From Polyangiaceae bacterium (GTDB lineage Bacteria; Myxococcota_A; Polyangia; Polyangiales; Polyangiaceae), in NCBI GenBank assembly GCA_019637265.1, contig JAHBVY010000001.1, positions 1,910,505 to 1,974,504 on the forward strand: a stretch of DNA of 64,000 nucleotides, written 5' to 3'. The translations under genes were made by a program, and so were the position numbers. Shown one piece after another: positions 1 to 8,901 of this stretch. Positions within the stretch are counted from its first letter, which is position 1, and each line of letters begins with the position of its first letter. Under the pieces are notes generated by a model. The model ran no database searches and was not told the origin of the DNA. It saw only the letters and a program-made list of their open reading frames with translations.

Positions 1-2
1 CC

Positions 3-2057
3 TTGGCGCGCGTGCCGAGCCCGCCGGGGCTGCTCGCGCCACCGCGACAGGCGCGCTCCCTGGACGCGGCGGCCCTGGTCGCCTTCCTGTGGGGGATCGC
101 CGTGATGCTGCCGCTCATGCGCGCGCTGGCGCCGGTCGCCGCCAGTCGCCTCGATCCGGTGGCGAGCGACTACGCCAGCGCCACCGCGGGCATCGGGAGC
201 TTGCTGGTGCTGGTGGCGGCGAGCTGGCGCGCGCGGGTGCTCCGGCGACTCGAGCTCGGCGTCGCCGATCGGGCGCACGGCGCCTTCATGCTCAGCTTGA
301 CGGCGTTCCTGGTCGCGGTCCCCGCGGCGCTGCTCGATGTGGCGCCGCCCGATCGGGTGCTACCGATCGCGATGATCCTCGCGGCGCTCAGCGTGAGCTG
401 GACGCTCCTGGTGCCGGATCCTCAGGCGGTCAGCCGCGCGCTGCGGGGCATCGTGGTGATCACGCTGCTCGGCGCGCCCATCGCGCTGATCGCAGGATTT
501 GCCGCGCGGCAATTACCCGAGCACGCGGGCTCGCTGGTGCTCGCGGCGGGCGCGCTGTGCGTCGCGGTGGGGCTGCTCGCCAAGAGCGTGGCGCGCCCGC
601 TGTCGCCGGAGCAGACGCGTTGGCTCACGGCGCTCGACGCCGCCACGGAGGACGCGCTCTCCCCCGAGCCCATCACCGCCCTGAAGCGCACCCTGACCGC
701 CCTGGGCGCGCTCTCGAACGTGCCCACCAGCCGCCCGGAGCTGTGGCAGCTCGACCCACCGGAGGTGCTCCACGTGGACGTCGCGGGCTACCTCCACGAA
801 GCCACCGCCGACGCGCCCCGCGCGCTGTACGAGCTAGCCACGGAGGAGCCCGAGCGCACCCTTCGCGCCGAGACGCTGCGCGCGCTGCAAGTCCGTCGAC
901 CTGACGTACGCCCGCTGCTCGGCTGGCTCGAGGCGCGCGGCGCGTTCAGCGTCACCGTGATCAGCGACGAAGATGGCCCCGCGGGCCTCGTGCTGCTGCC
1001 GCGCGGCGCCCGCAGCGCGCCGATGAGCCTCGCCGAGGCGCGCGCCGTAAGAAACCTCGCAGACCGCCTGAGCGCGCTGATGGAAGTTGCCTCGGCGCTC
1101 AGCCGCTCACGGCAACGCGAGGAGCGCGCCGCCGAAGCGCTCGGCACCGCGCTCGAGGCGAAGGACCGGCTCCAGGCGGCGCTCGACGCCGCTGCCGACG
1201 CCAACCGTCAGCACCCCGAGCTATTAGCCCAGTCGCTGATCGGCGCTGGCTACAGCCCCGCGGCGCGCGCGGCGCTCGATCGGCTGACCCAGCTGCTCGA
1301 GCGACCCCAGGGCGCGACCCACCCCGCGCTGCTCCTCGAGTACCCGCAGGGCACCCCGGCGGTCCCTTGGGCGGCCAAGGCGCACCTGGAGGGCGCCGAC
1401 CCAGGCGCGCGCTTCGTGGTGATCGACGCGGCCCGCAGCGAGTACCACCAGCTCGAGACGTGGCGCGGCGCGCGCTCCCCGTTCTTGCTCGCCCACGCCG
1501 GCACCTTGGTGATCCAAGACGCCGCCGCGCTCCCCAGCGAAATCCAAGACGAGCTGGCGGCCCCCACGGACTGCACCCTGCTCCTGACCCGCGCGCAGCC
1601 CAGCGCTCGGCGCGGCGAGAGCCCCAGCGGGCGGCAGGGCCCCCAGCTGAGCTCACTGCTCGCGGCGCGGGTCGGGGAGCGCATCGTCAGTATTCCTTCT
1701 CTGATCGATCGCGCGGAGGATCTCAGGCCCATGCTGCTCGAGCGCCTGGCGCGCGAAGGCCTTCGTCAGCGTGGCGAACCACTCAGCGCCGAGGGCCGCG
1801 TGGTCGCGCTGCTCATCGAGCACGCCTGGTCAGGCAACGAGCGCGAGCTCGACGCCTGGGTGGAGCGCCTGGTGCAGACCGCGCTGACCAGCGTGGTGAC
1901 GGTCGCCGATCTCGCCCGCGCCGGCTTCCGCCCCGACCCCCCCGAGCCCCCTCCGAGACCCACCAGCGAGCTGCCCCAGCTGACCACCGGCGGCGACCTC
2001 CTCACACCCCTCCCGCTGCCCACCCGAAGGCGCCCCGCCCAACGCCGACGCCGCTGA
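3..2057 (+). CDS. Membrane protein with degenerate NtrC-like AAA+ region
   Basis: The product (684 residues if the TTG at 3 is the start) has about six hydrophobic segments in its first 200 residues (roughly 22-44, 58-74, 92-112, 119-137, 148-168, 176-195). A GAF-like region follows at about 230-380, then an Ala/Arg/Glu-rich probable coiled coil near 375-425. The C-terminal third resembles the AAA+ domain of sigma-54 activators: a stretch near residue 500 (GTLVIQDAAALP) matches the Walker B/sensor segment usually read as GTLFLDEI.ELP, and HAWSGNERELDAW near 610 matches the WPGNVREL segment. No Walker A loop and no GAFTGA-like loop are visible, so ATP hydrolysis and sigma-54 contact look lost. 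I infer a signalling or scaffold protein. The gene touches the window edge, so the true start may lie upstream. The protein ends in a Pro/Arg-rich tail. Confidence 0.6.
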   Translation: MARVPSPPGLLAPPRQARSLDAAALVAFLWGIAVMLPLMRALAPVAASRLDPVASDYASATAGIGSLLVLVAASWRARVLRRLELGVADRAHGAFMLSLTAFLVAVPAALLDVAPPDRVLPIAMILAALSVSWTLLVPDPQAVSRALRGIVVITLLGAPIALIAGFAARQLPEHAGSLVLAAGALCVAVGLLAKSVARPLSPEQTRWLTALDAATEDALSPEPITALKRTLTALGALSNVPTSRPELWQLDPPEVLHVDVAGYLHEATADAPRALYELATEEPERTLRAETLRALQVRRPDVRPLLGWLEARGAFSVTVISDEDGPAGLVLLPRGARSAPMSLAEARAVRNLADRLSALMEVASALSRSRQREERAAEALGTALEAKDRLQAALDAAADANRQHPELLAQSLIGAGYSPAARAALDRLTQLLERPQGATHPALLLEYPQGTPAVPWAAKAHLEGADPGARFVVIDAARSEYHQLETWRGARSPFLLAHAGTLVIQDAAALPSEIQDELAAPTDCTLLLTRAQPSARRGESPSGRQGPQLSSLLAARVGERIVSIPSLIDRAEDLRPMLLERLAREGLRQRGEPLSAEGRVVALLIEHAWSGNERELDAWVERLVQTALTSVVTVADLARAGFRPDPPEPPPRPTSELPQLTTGGDLLTPLPLPTRRRPAQRRRR

Positions 2058-2219
2058 GGCTCCTGCCGCCGCGGCATACTGCGTCTCAACCCACCCATCA
2101 GCGGTTGGCAGATCGGAATGGGGTTGGACGGCACCGAGCCCCACGGCCGTGAGCTACCACCGCTCCCAGCGACGAACTGAGCGACGCTTCGGCGGCAAAC
2201 TGATCTAGGCTGACGGGCG

Positions 2220-5200
2220 ATGGACGGTCAGTGCCTCGGGGGTCGCTTCCAGATCGAGCGGGAGGTAGGGCGCGGGGGGGTCGGCGTCGTGTACCGCGCG
2301 GAGGATCTCGAGACAGGGCGCGCCGTGGCGCTCAAGGTGGTGGCCGCCGAGGTCGGGATGGCCCCGGAGGAGGAGGCGCGCTTGGTGCACGAGGGGCGGC
2401 TGCTCGCGGAGCTCAGCCACCCCAGCATCGTGCAGGTGATCGCCAGCGGCGTGCTGCCGGAGAGCGGTCAGCCGTTCTTGGCGATGGAGTGGCTCGAGGG
2501 GGAGGATTTGGCAGCTCGTCAGGCGCGCTGCCCGCTCAGCCTCGGGGAGGCCGTGGAGCTCACGATCCACGTCGCCCACGCGCTCGCCGCGGCGCACCAG
2601 GCGGGCGTCATCCACCGCGACATCAAGCCGGGCAACATCTTCCTGGTCTCGAACAGCGGCGCCACCAGCTTCGGCGCGCTGCCCAAGCTGGTCGACTTCG
2701 GCGTCGCCCGAAGCGACGACAGCCAGGTCCTCCACACCGGTGACATCGTAGGAACACCTGACTACATGTCACCGGAGCAAGCGCGGGGTGACGCGGCGGT
2801 CGACGCGCGCAGCGACATCTACTCCCTCGGCGCCACGTTGTTCGAGCTGATCGCTCGCCGCCCACCGCACGTGGGCCCGAGCCCCATCGCCACCCTGGCG
2901 CGCCTGGTCACCACCTCGGCGCCGCGCCTCAGCGAGATCCGCCCGGAGGTACCCGAGGCGCTCGATGATCTCGTCTACCGCATGCTGGCGACCAGCCCCG
3001 CGGAGCGCCCGGGCTCCGCCGCCGAGCTCGCGACCTTGCTCGAGCGCTCGCTCGCCGACGCGCAGCGCGTGACGGGGCTCGGCGCCAGCGAGGGCGTGGT
3101 GTCGCAGCGGCTGGGGTCGAGCGCCTCACGCCTGCTCACCAGCATCGTGGCGATCCACTTCAGCAAGGGCTCCAGCCGTGAACGCGCGCTGGATTTGCTG
3201 CGCGCGCGGGGGGCCGACGCGGTGCCGCTCGGTCAGGACGCGATCGTCGCGCACCTGGGCGCGCGCCGCGCGGTGGGCACCGAGGCCACCACCGCGCTCG
3301 AGCTGGGGCGGCGCCTGGCGCGCGTCGGCGCGCGGGTGGGGATCGCCACCGGGCGCGCGCGGGTGAGCCTCCACCACGACTCGGGGGCGGTGAAGCCGAT
3401 CGGGGAGGTGGTCGACCGCGCCTCGTCGCTCGCGCGTGAAGCGGAGCTGGGGCAGACCCTCGCCGACACCACCACCGCGGAGCTCGGGCGCGGGCGCTAC
3501 GAGTTCTTGAGCCGCGACGACGGCTCCTCGGTGGTGGGTGAGCTGCTCAAGGGCGGGCAGCGCGTGGGCGGGGCGCCGTTCGTGGGGCGCGATCGTGAGC
3601 TGAACAAAATCCTCAGCGCTTTCGAGCGCGCGCGCGAGGAGCGCACGCCGGTGGTGGTCAGCGTGAGCGGGCCGCCGGGGATCGGGAAGACGCGGCTCCG
3701 CCGTGAGGTACTCGCGCGGCTGAGCGGCAGCACGCGGGTCATCCTCCAGCGCAGCGACGCCTATGGTCAGGGTCACGCCCTGGGCGCCGCGGCGGACGTG
3801 GTGCGCAGCATCATCGGGCTCGCCAAGGGCATCACCGCGGAGGAGGCGCGCGAGGCGCTCGACGCGCGGCTGACCGATCACGCGCAAATAGGCGACGAGG
3901 CCCGCGCCTCCATCGCGCGCATGCTCGCGAACCAAGCCTTGCCGGAGGGCACGGATCCGCGCGGCGCGCGCGACGTGCTGTGGCTGGGGATGACCGAGCT
4001 GGTGATGGCGGTGGTGCGCGCGGAGGCGACCATCGTGGTGCTGGAGGACACGCAGTGGGCGGACCCCGAGAGCGTCGACTTCGTGAACCACCTGCTCGGA
4101 CGCGCGGCGGGGCTGCCGCTGATGGTGCTGTTCCTGGTGCGCCCGGAGTTCTGGCAGGTGGAGGGGCGGCTCACGGGGCGTGACCACGTGCGGGTGGAGC
4201 TGAAGCCGCTGTCGCCCCAGGCAACGCTCGCCATCGCTCAGGCGCTGATGGGTGAGCGCGCGAGCGAGCTGGTCTCGGAGCAGATCGCGCAGCAGTCAGC
4301 TGGGCTACCTTTGTTCGCGGAGGAGCTCGCGCGGCTCGCCGCGGCGGGGCGCGACACCGCGCGCGCCCCCACCATCGAGGCGGCGATCCAAGTCAGCCTG
4401 GACGCGCTGAGCGAGTCCTCGCGCGACGCCGTCGGGCGCCTGAGCGTGTTCGGCACCAGCTGCTGGGACGCGGGGCTCGAGGCGCTGGGGGTCCCCGACG
4501 CCGAAGCGCTGATGCGCGAGCTGGCGGCGGCGGAGATCTTGGTGGAGCAAGCGGCGAGCCGCTTCGGCGAGGCGCGCGAGTGGGCGTTCAAGCATGCCCT
4601 GGTGCGCCAGGTGGCCTACGACTCGCTGGGGGAAAAGGAGCGCCAAGAGCTCCACGCGCTGGCCGCGGGCTGGCTCGCCTCCGTGGGGGAGGACGCGGCG
4701 ACCGTCGCCGGGCACTACGACCGCGGCGGGGAGCATGAACAGGCCGCGGCGCACTGGGAGCGCGCCGCTCAGCGCGCCCTCGCCGCCAACGCGCTGAGCG
4801 ACGCGCTGCAAATGGCCGAGCGCGCGCTGGCCTTCGCCGAGAACCGTCAGGAAGGCTTCCGAAGAGCGCTCTACCTGGACGAAGCCTGGGCGCGCCTGGA
4901 TCCGCGCGCCAGCGATCGCGAGACCAGCGTGGGGGAGCTGGAGGCCAATGTTTATGACGAGGCGAGCGCGCTGCGCGCCGAAGGCGCGCGGGCGCGTTAC
5001 GACGCCGCGCGCGGCTCGGGTACCGACGTCACCGCGCGGCTGCTCTCCATCCGTGAGCGCGCGCGCGCGCTGGGGCTGAGCGACGAGGAGGTGCGCTCCA
5101 CCGCGGTGGCCGCCTCACGCCTGGCGTTCGCCGGACAGTTCGAGGAGGCGGAGGCCGAGGCGGCGCAGCTGCTCGCGCTGGCCGAAGAAGGTGGGCACTT

Positions 5201-6080
5201 GGCGGCGGCGGTGGACGGCTGGCAAACGCGAGCCATCCTGCGGCAAACGTTGGGTCAGCTGAGCGCCGCGTTGGACGCCCGCCGCAGCGCGGTGCGCGCC
5301 GCCGAGCGCGCCGGGCTGAAGGAGCGTGAGGCGATGCTCACCACCAACTTGGGCTTTGCCCTGACGACCATCGGGGCGCGCAAGGAGGCGCGCAGCTCAC
5401 TCGAGGCGGGCTACGCCTTGGCGGAGGCGATCGGTAGCCGCGGGGCGGTGCGCCACGCGCAGATGAACCTGCTGGGGTTCGCGGCGACGTTCGGCGGCGA
5501 CAAGCGCTTGGATGGTTACTTGGCCGAGCCGCGCGCCGCGGCGGACGCCGCGGCGAGCGGCGCCTGGGTGTCGACGGATCGCAGCAACCTCGGGGTGCTG
5601 TTCTATCGCGGTTGGGAGCTGCTCCGGAGCGGCGCGGACGTCACCCTCGGCGCGCGCGCGCTGCTCAAGCTCTCGGCGGAGGGTTATCAAGCCTCGGGGA
5701 ACCGCGATTTACTCCCGGTCGCGCTCGCGGTGTGGGGCGAGGCCGAGCGCCGCGCCGGCGACTTACCGCGCGCTTTGGAGCTGACCGAGCGCGCCGCGGA
5801 GCTGCTCGCCGCGGGGGCGCACAGCTTGCTCAATGAGAGCACCGTGTTCCTCGCGCTGCACGACGCCGCGGCGGAGGCGGGTGACTTGGAAGCGGCGCAG
5901 AACGCCGTGCGCCGCGGCCTGCCGCACTTGGCGCAGCGACTCCAGGGGCTCAGCCGCACCTCGTACGCCCGCCTGTTCTTGAGTGAGCTGCCGGACAACG
6001 CGGGCCTGCTCGACGCCGCCGAGGGCTATGGGTTGATCCCAGACAGCATCCAGCGCGTGCTGGAGCGCGGCGCGAGCTAG
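2220..6080 (+). CDS. Ser/Thr protein kinase fused to cyclase-like, ATPase and TPR regions
   Basis: This is a 1,286-residue multidomain signalling protein. Residues 9-275 form a Hanks-type kinase: Gly loop near 17-22, invariant Lys39, HRDIKPGN at 132-139, DFG at 159-161 and the GTPDYMSPEQ activation segment at 178-187, so it should be active. Residues ~305-435 resemble a class III nucleotide cyclase fold without obvious metal-binding aspartates. From 454 (FVGR) begins an AAA/STAND-type ATPase with Walker A GPPGIGKT at 484-491 and a Walker B-like IVVLED near 605-610. The remaining ~500 residues are Ala-rich helical repeats typical of TPRs. Kinase-cyclase-ATPase-TPR fusions are known from myxobacteria and are often annotated as TOMM-system kinase/cyclase proteins, but no thiazole/oxazole peptide cluster is visible here. 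The ATG at 2220 is chosen because it lies just before the Gly-rich loop; no clear Shine-Dalgarno precedes it. Confidence 0.9.
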   Translation: MDGQCLGGRFQIEREVGRGGVGVVYRAEDLETGRAVALKVVAAEVGMAPEEEARLVHEGRLLAELSHPSIVQVIASGVLPESGQPFLAMEWLEGEDLAARQARCPLSLGEAVELTIHVAHALAAAHQAGVIHRDIKPGNIFLVSNSGATSFGALPKLVDFGVARSDDSQVLHTGDIVGTPDYMSPEQARGDAAVDARSDIYSLGATLFELIARRPPHVGPSPIATLARLVTTSAPRLSEIRPEVPEALDDLVYRMLATSPAERPGSAAELATLLERSLADAQRVTGLGASEGVVSQRLGSSASRLLTSIVAIHFSKGSSRERALDLLRARGADAVPLGQDAIVAHLGARRAVGTEATTALELGRRLARVGARVGIATGRARVSLHHDSGAVKPIGEVVDRASSLAREAELGQTLADTTTAELGRGRYEFLSRDDGSSVVGELLKGGQRVGGAPFVGRDRELNKILSAFERAREERTPVVVSVSGPPGIGKTRLRREVLARLSGSTRVILQRSDAYGQGHALGAAADVVRSIIGLAKGITAEEAREALDARLTDHAQIGDEARASIARMLANQALPEGTDPRGARDVLWLGMTELVMAVVRAEATIVVLEDTQWADPESVDFVNHLLGRAAGLPLMVLFLVRPEFWQVEGRLTGRDHVRVELKPLSPQATLAIAQALMGERASELVSEQIAQQSAGLPLFAEELARLAAAGRDTARAPTIEAAIQVSLDALSESSRDAVGRLSVFGTSCWDAGLEALGVPDAEALMRELAAAEILVEQAASRFGEAREWAFKHALVRQVAYDSLGEKERQELHALAAGWLASVGEDAATVAGHYDRGGEHEQAAAHWERAAQRALAANALSDALQMAERALAFAENRQEGFRRALYLDEAWARLDPRASDRETSVGELEANVYDEASALRAEGARARYDAARGSGTDVTARLLSIRERARALGLSDEEVRSTAVAASRLAFAGQFEEAEAEAAQLLALAEEGGHLAAAVDGWQTRAILRQTLGQLSAALDARRSAVRAAERAGLKEREAMLTTNLGFALTTIGARKEARSSLEAGYALAEAIGSRGAVRHAQMNLLGFAATFGGDKRLDGYLAEPRAAADAAASGAWVSTDRSNLGVLFYRGWELLRSGADVTLGARALLKLSAEGYQASGNRDLLPVALAVWGEAERRAGDLPRALELTERAAELLAAGAHSLLNESTVFLALHDAAAEAGDLEAAQNAVRRGLPHLAQRLQGLSRTSYARLFLSELPDNAGLLDAAEGYGLIPDSIQRVLERGAS

Positions 6081-6182
6081 CTGATGCCTGAGCCGAACAG
6101 CGCGAACCTGAAGCACCACGCGAGAGGTGGCCAGTGACGCTGACCGCTAGCCAACCCCCCAAAACCCTCTACGCAAAGCAGC

Positions 6183-6317
6183 CTGAGTCAGCCAAGCGAG
6201 CTAACCACGCAGCGCCCCAGAGTCAGCTAAGCAACCTAACCGCGCAGCGCCTCAGAGTCAGCCACGCGAGCCAACCACGCCTCAGAGTCAGCCGCGCGAG
6301 CTAACCGCGCAGCGCTT
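6183..6317. repeat. Four tandem copies of the alaC 3' end
   Basis: Four imperfect units, each with the core AGAGTCAGC followed by GAGCTAACC and GCGCAGCGC variants, begin at about 6183, 6218, 6253 and 6283 (periods 35, 35, 30). The last unit includes the final codons and stop of the leftward aminotransferase gene, so the other three look like duplications of the gene end into the convergent gap after the kinase gene. A CCAACCCCCCAAAACCC motif sits just before, at 6151-6167. Confidence 0.8.
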
Positions 6318-7503
6318 CGCCGATGCGACGGCAGGCCTCGGTGAGGCGCGGTGGATCTTCGATCAGCGCGAAGCGTACGAAGCCCTCACCACCCGGGCCG
6401 AAGCCGGTGCCAGGCGCCACCGCCACGTGGGCGCGCTCGATCAGCCTATCGCCCACCTGAGCCGCCGTGAGGCCTGACCACACGCTGGGGAGGGGCGCCC
6501 AAATGAACATGGTGCCGCTGGGCTCGCTCACGTTGTCCCAGCCGGCGCTGCGCAGCCCCTCGGCGAGCGCCGTGGCGCGGCGCTGATACAGCGCGCGCAT
6601 CTCGCTCACCAGCGCGTCACCGTGCTCGAGCGCCCACGCCGCCGCCACCTGCAGCGGGATGAAGGTGCCGTAATCCATGTACGTCTTCAGGTGCCCGAGC
6701 GCGCCGATCATCCGCTCTTGCCCCACCATGTACGCGATGCGCCAACCGGGCATGTGGTAGCTCTTCGACATGGAAAAAACCTCCACCGCGAAGGACTTCA
6801 CCTCCTCTACCGGAACACCGCAATCGAAGATGCTGGGCGCGTAGCGGCTCGCGAAATCGAGATCCGCATAGGCCAGGTCGTGCAGCAGGAGCGCGCCGCT
6901 CTTTTGCACCACGCGCACCAAATCACCGAGCGCTTGCTTCGTCACCACGGCGCCGGTGGGGTTCTGAGGGTAATTGGCGATCACGAGCTTCACGCGGCCA
7001 CCCTTGGCCTCCACGCGCGCGATGGCGTCAGCCACGGACTTGGCAGGATCCACCCCGGGGCCCGACGCATAACCCTCCACGCTGGCGCCCGCGATGCCTG
7101 GAGCGCCCGCGTGGATGGGATAACAAGGGTCTGGCACCACGGCGTAATCACCGCGATCGAGGATGGCGAGGCACAGGTGACTGATGCCCTCCTTCGCGCC
7201 CATGGTGACGATGACCTCCCGATCGAGATCGAAGCGCGCGCCATAGCGCCGCTCGTACCAAGCGCCGATCGCCGCGCGCAGCGCCGGGAAGCCGCGCCCT
7301 GGGTGGTAGCGGTGATGGCTGCCGACGTCGGCGGCGGCGTGGAGCTGATCGACGATGGCCTGCGGGGTCGGGTGATCGGGGTTGCCGAGACCCAGATCGA
7401 TCAGGTCGGCGCCGCTCGCGCGCACGCGCGCTTTGAGCGCGTCGGTGGCGACGAAGGCGTAAGTCGGGAGGGCTTCAGCGCGGGGGAAAGACCAGCTCGT
7501 CAT
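6301..7503 (-). CDS. alaC: AlaC-like class I aminotransferase
   Basis: This 400-residue PLP enzyme is closest in pattern to AlaC, the glutamate-pyruvate aminotransferase that makes alanine; LL-diaminopimelate aminotransferase is the related alternative. Visible fold-type I features are the N-terminal GNPD...TP segment (residues 40-46), the TMGAKEG cofactor loop near 100-106, NPTG at 181-184, the D209/Y212 pair, and the PLP-binding lysine K247 within SMSKSYHMPGWR. The tail VRFALIED is also typical of AlaC. An upstream in-frame start at 7653 would add 50 residues of Arg-rich, non-homologous sequence, so the ATG at 7503 is preferred. The gene converges on the kinase gene and has its own 3' end repeated downstream. 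It is divergent from the lectin gene, with which it shares a ~230-bp upstream region. Confidence 0.88.
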   Translation of the reverse strand: MTSWSFPRAEALPTYAFVATDALKARVRASGADLIDLGLGNPDHPTPQAIVDQLHAAADVGSHHRYHPGRGFPALRAAIGAWYERRYGARFDLDREVIVTMGAKEGISHLCLAILDRGDYAVVPDPCYPIHAGAPGIAGASVEGYASGPGVDPAKSVADAIARVEAKGGRVKLVIANYPQNPTGAVVTKQALGDLVRVVQKSGALLLHDLAYADLDFASRYAPSIFDCGVPVEEVKSFAVEVFSMSKSYHMPGWRIAYMVGQERMIGALGHLKTYMDYGTFIPLQVAAAWALEHGDALVSEMRALYQRRATALAEGLRSAGWDNVSEPSGTMFIWAPLPSVWSGLTAAQVGDRLIERAHVAVAPGTGFGPGGEGFVRFALIEDPPRLTEACRRIGEALRG

Positions 7504-7596
7504 CGCGCGCGGACTTATCACGGCGCTCAGAGCGCGACTACCGATGCGCTCGATGGGAGACCGCTGCCTCACCGTCGTGCGCCTCGAGCAGGCGGT

Positions 7597-7644
7597 GCGG
7601 CCATATGAAGCGGTCACGGGACGCGGCCATACGAAGCAGCCACG
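7597..7644. repeat. Two 22-bp tandem copies in a divergent promoter region
   Basis: GCGGCCATATGAAGCGGTCA at 7597 recurs at 7623 with three changes (period 26). It lies between the divergent aminotransferase and lectin genes, where paired operator-like sites would be expected; no protein is indicated. Confidence 0.45.
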
Positions 7645-7736
7645 CGAAGTCATGCCACGCCCGTCCGAAGCCGCGAAGTCGCGACGGAGTAAACGACGCA
7701 GCGCGTCGGACGGAGGTTTGCTACCCTTGGGGTACC

Positions 7737-8711
7737 TTGGCCCACCTCTCCCGCTCCACCGCCCGCACCCTCTGGCTTGGCGCGCTCGCGCCGCTCACCC
7801 TCGCCTGCACCTTGGATGGCGCAGGCACCGGGGAAATCCGCTTGATTCAAGCGGGCGGCACCGGCGCCGAAGCGGGCACCACGGAGGTCCCCTTGGGTGG
7901 TCAGGGCGGGTTCCTGACGGGTGGCGTCGGCGGCTCGGGCGGCAGCGGCAACGGGGGCTCCGGCGCGGGGGGCAGCGCCTGGGGGGGCAGCGGGGGCTCG
8001 GGCAACAGTGGCGCTTCGGGTGGCACCGGCGCCGTCGCGGGCGCGGGGGGCTCCGTGGGAGGCGCGGCGGGCACCGGCGCGACCGGAGGCACCGGCGGCA
8101 CGACGACGACCGGGGGCTCGGGCGCGGGGGGTAGCGGCGCAGGTGGCAGCGGCGCTGGTGGTAGCGGCGCGACGGGGGGAAGTGGAGCAGGCGGCAGCGG
8201 CGCGACCGGTGGTACGGGGGCCACGGGCGGGACGGGTGGCTCGGGTGGTACGGTGACCTGCCCGGGTGGGAGCACGGCCTTCGGGAACAGTTGCTACGAG
8301 CTGTACACCGACGCGGTGAGCTGGAGCACCGCGCGTGATCGGTGCGCAAACAGCAACGGACACCTCGTCACCATCACCTCTCAAGCGGAGAACGACTTCG
8401 TTCAAGGCATGGCGGTGGCCGCTGGAGCCAACATCTGGATCGGCGCGAATGATACGCGGAGCTCGAATCAGGCCTGCACTGGCAGCTCCCCCTACAGGTG
8501 GGTGACTCATCCCAATGAGTCGTTCCCCGGCGCTGATTGGGGGGACAACAGCCGCAACTGGGCGGCCGGCGAGCCCAACTGCGCGAGGAAGTGGCAGAAC
8601 AACGATTGGCGCTACGAGCACTGCGCGACGCTGTACCGCAACGACGGCAAATGGAACGACACCTACTGCAACGACAGCTATGCGTACGTCTGCGAGTTCG
8701 ACCCCATCTGA
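7737..8711 (+). CDS. C-type lectin-domain lipoprotein with Gly/Ser/Thr-rich linker
   Basis: The product begins with a short basic segment, a hydrophobic stretch (TLWLGALAPLTLAC) and a lipobox-like LTLAC, so it should be exported and lipid-anchored. A ~150-residue low-complexity linker made of GGSGAGGSGATGG-type units follows; such linkers are common in large myxobacterial secreted proteins. The last ~150 residues are a C-type lectin fold: paired cysteines, WIGANDT, the EPN sugar/calcium motif within WAAGEPN, and KWNDTYC matching the WND calcium motif, ending YVCEF. The EPN triplet suggests mannose-type carbohydrate binding. The start is uncertain: the open frame extends to 7605, but that segment reads as non-coding, and the TTG at 7737 gives a sensible signal peptide. 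The likely role is surface carbohydrate recognition (prey, matrix or kin contact), by inference. Confidence 0.82.
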   Translation: MAHLSRSTARTLWLGALAPLTLACTLDGAGTGEIRLIQAGGTGAEAGTTEVPLGGQGGFLTGGVGGSGGSGNGGSGAGGSAWGGSGGSGNSGASGGTGAVAGAGGSVGGAAGTGATGGTGGTTTTGGSGAGGSGAGGSGAGGSGATGGSGAGGSGATGGTGATGGTGGSGGTVTCPGGSTAFGNSCYELYTDAVSWSTARDRCANSNGHLVTITSQAENDFVQGMAVAAGANIWIGANDTRSSNQACTGSSPYRWVTHPNESFPGADWGDNSRNWAAGEPNCARKWQNNDWRYEHCATLYRNDGKWNDTYCNDSYAYVCEFDPI

Positions 8712-8831
8712 CAGCCTCCTTCACCATCAGTGCCGCGCGACGCTAATGCTGGCGTGGCGCTCAGGCGCGGTGCCGTCCAACCTCCAAAAAATCCGAGCCC
8801 TAACTCGACTGGCCCGCGCCCTGGCTTGGCA

Positions 8832-8901
8832 ATCGTCAGCGGGGCTGACGTAGCAACCCGGCGTGACCTATCGTCAGCGGGCCTGACGTAGCAACCCGGC
8901 G
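8832..8901. terminator. Two direct repeats, each with a small hairpin, between convergent genes
   Basis: A 32-bp unit at 8832-8863 recurs at 8870-8901 with one mismatch. Each unit contains CGTCAG, a 5-nt loop, then CTGACG. The pair sits between the lectin gene and the stop of the leftward ATPase gene (8902), where a bidirectional terminator is expected. There is no T-tract, so the terminator role is inference. Confidence 0.45.

Noticed and set aside
3126..4187. 353-codon minus-strand open frame
   Set aside because: Antisense to the strongly supported kinase/ATPase gene; its Arg/His-rich composition is typical of a GC-rich shadow frame.
6622..7608. 328-codon plus-strand open frame
   Set aside because: Antisense shadow of the aminotransferase gene, no domain.
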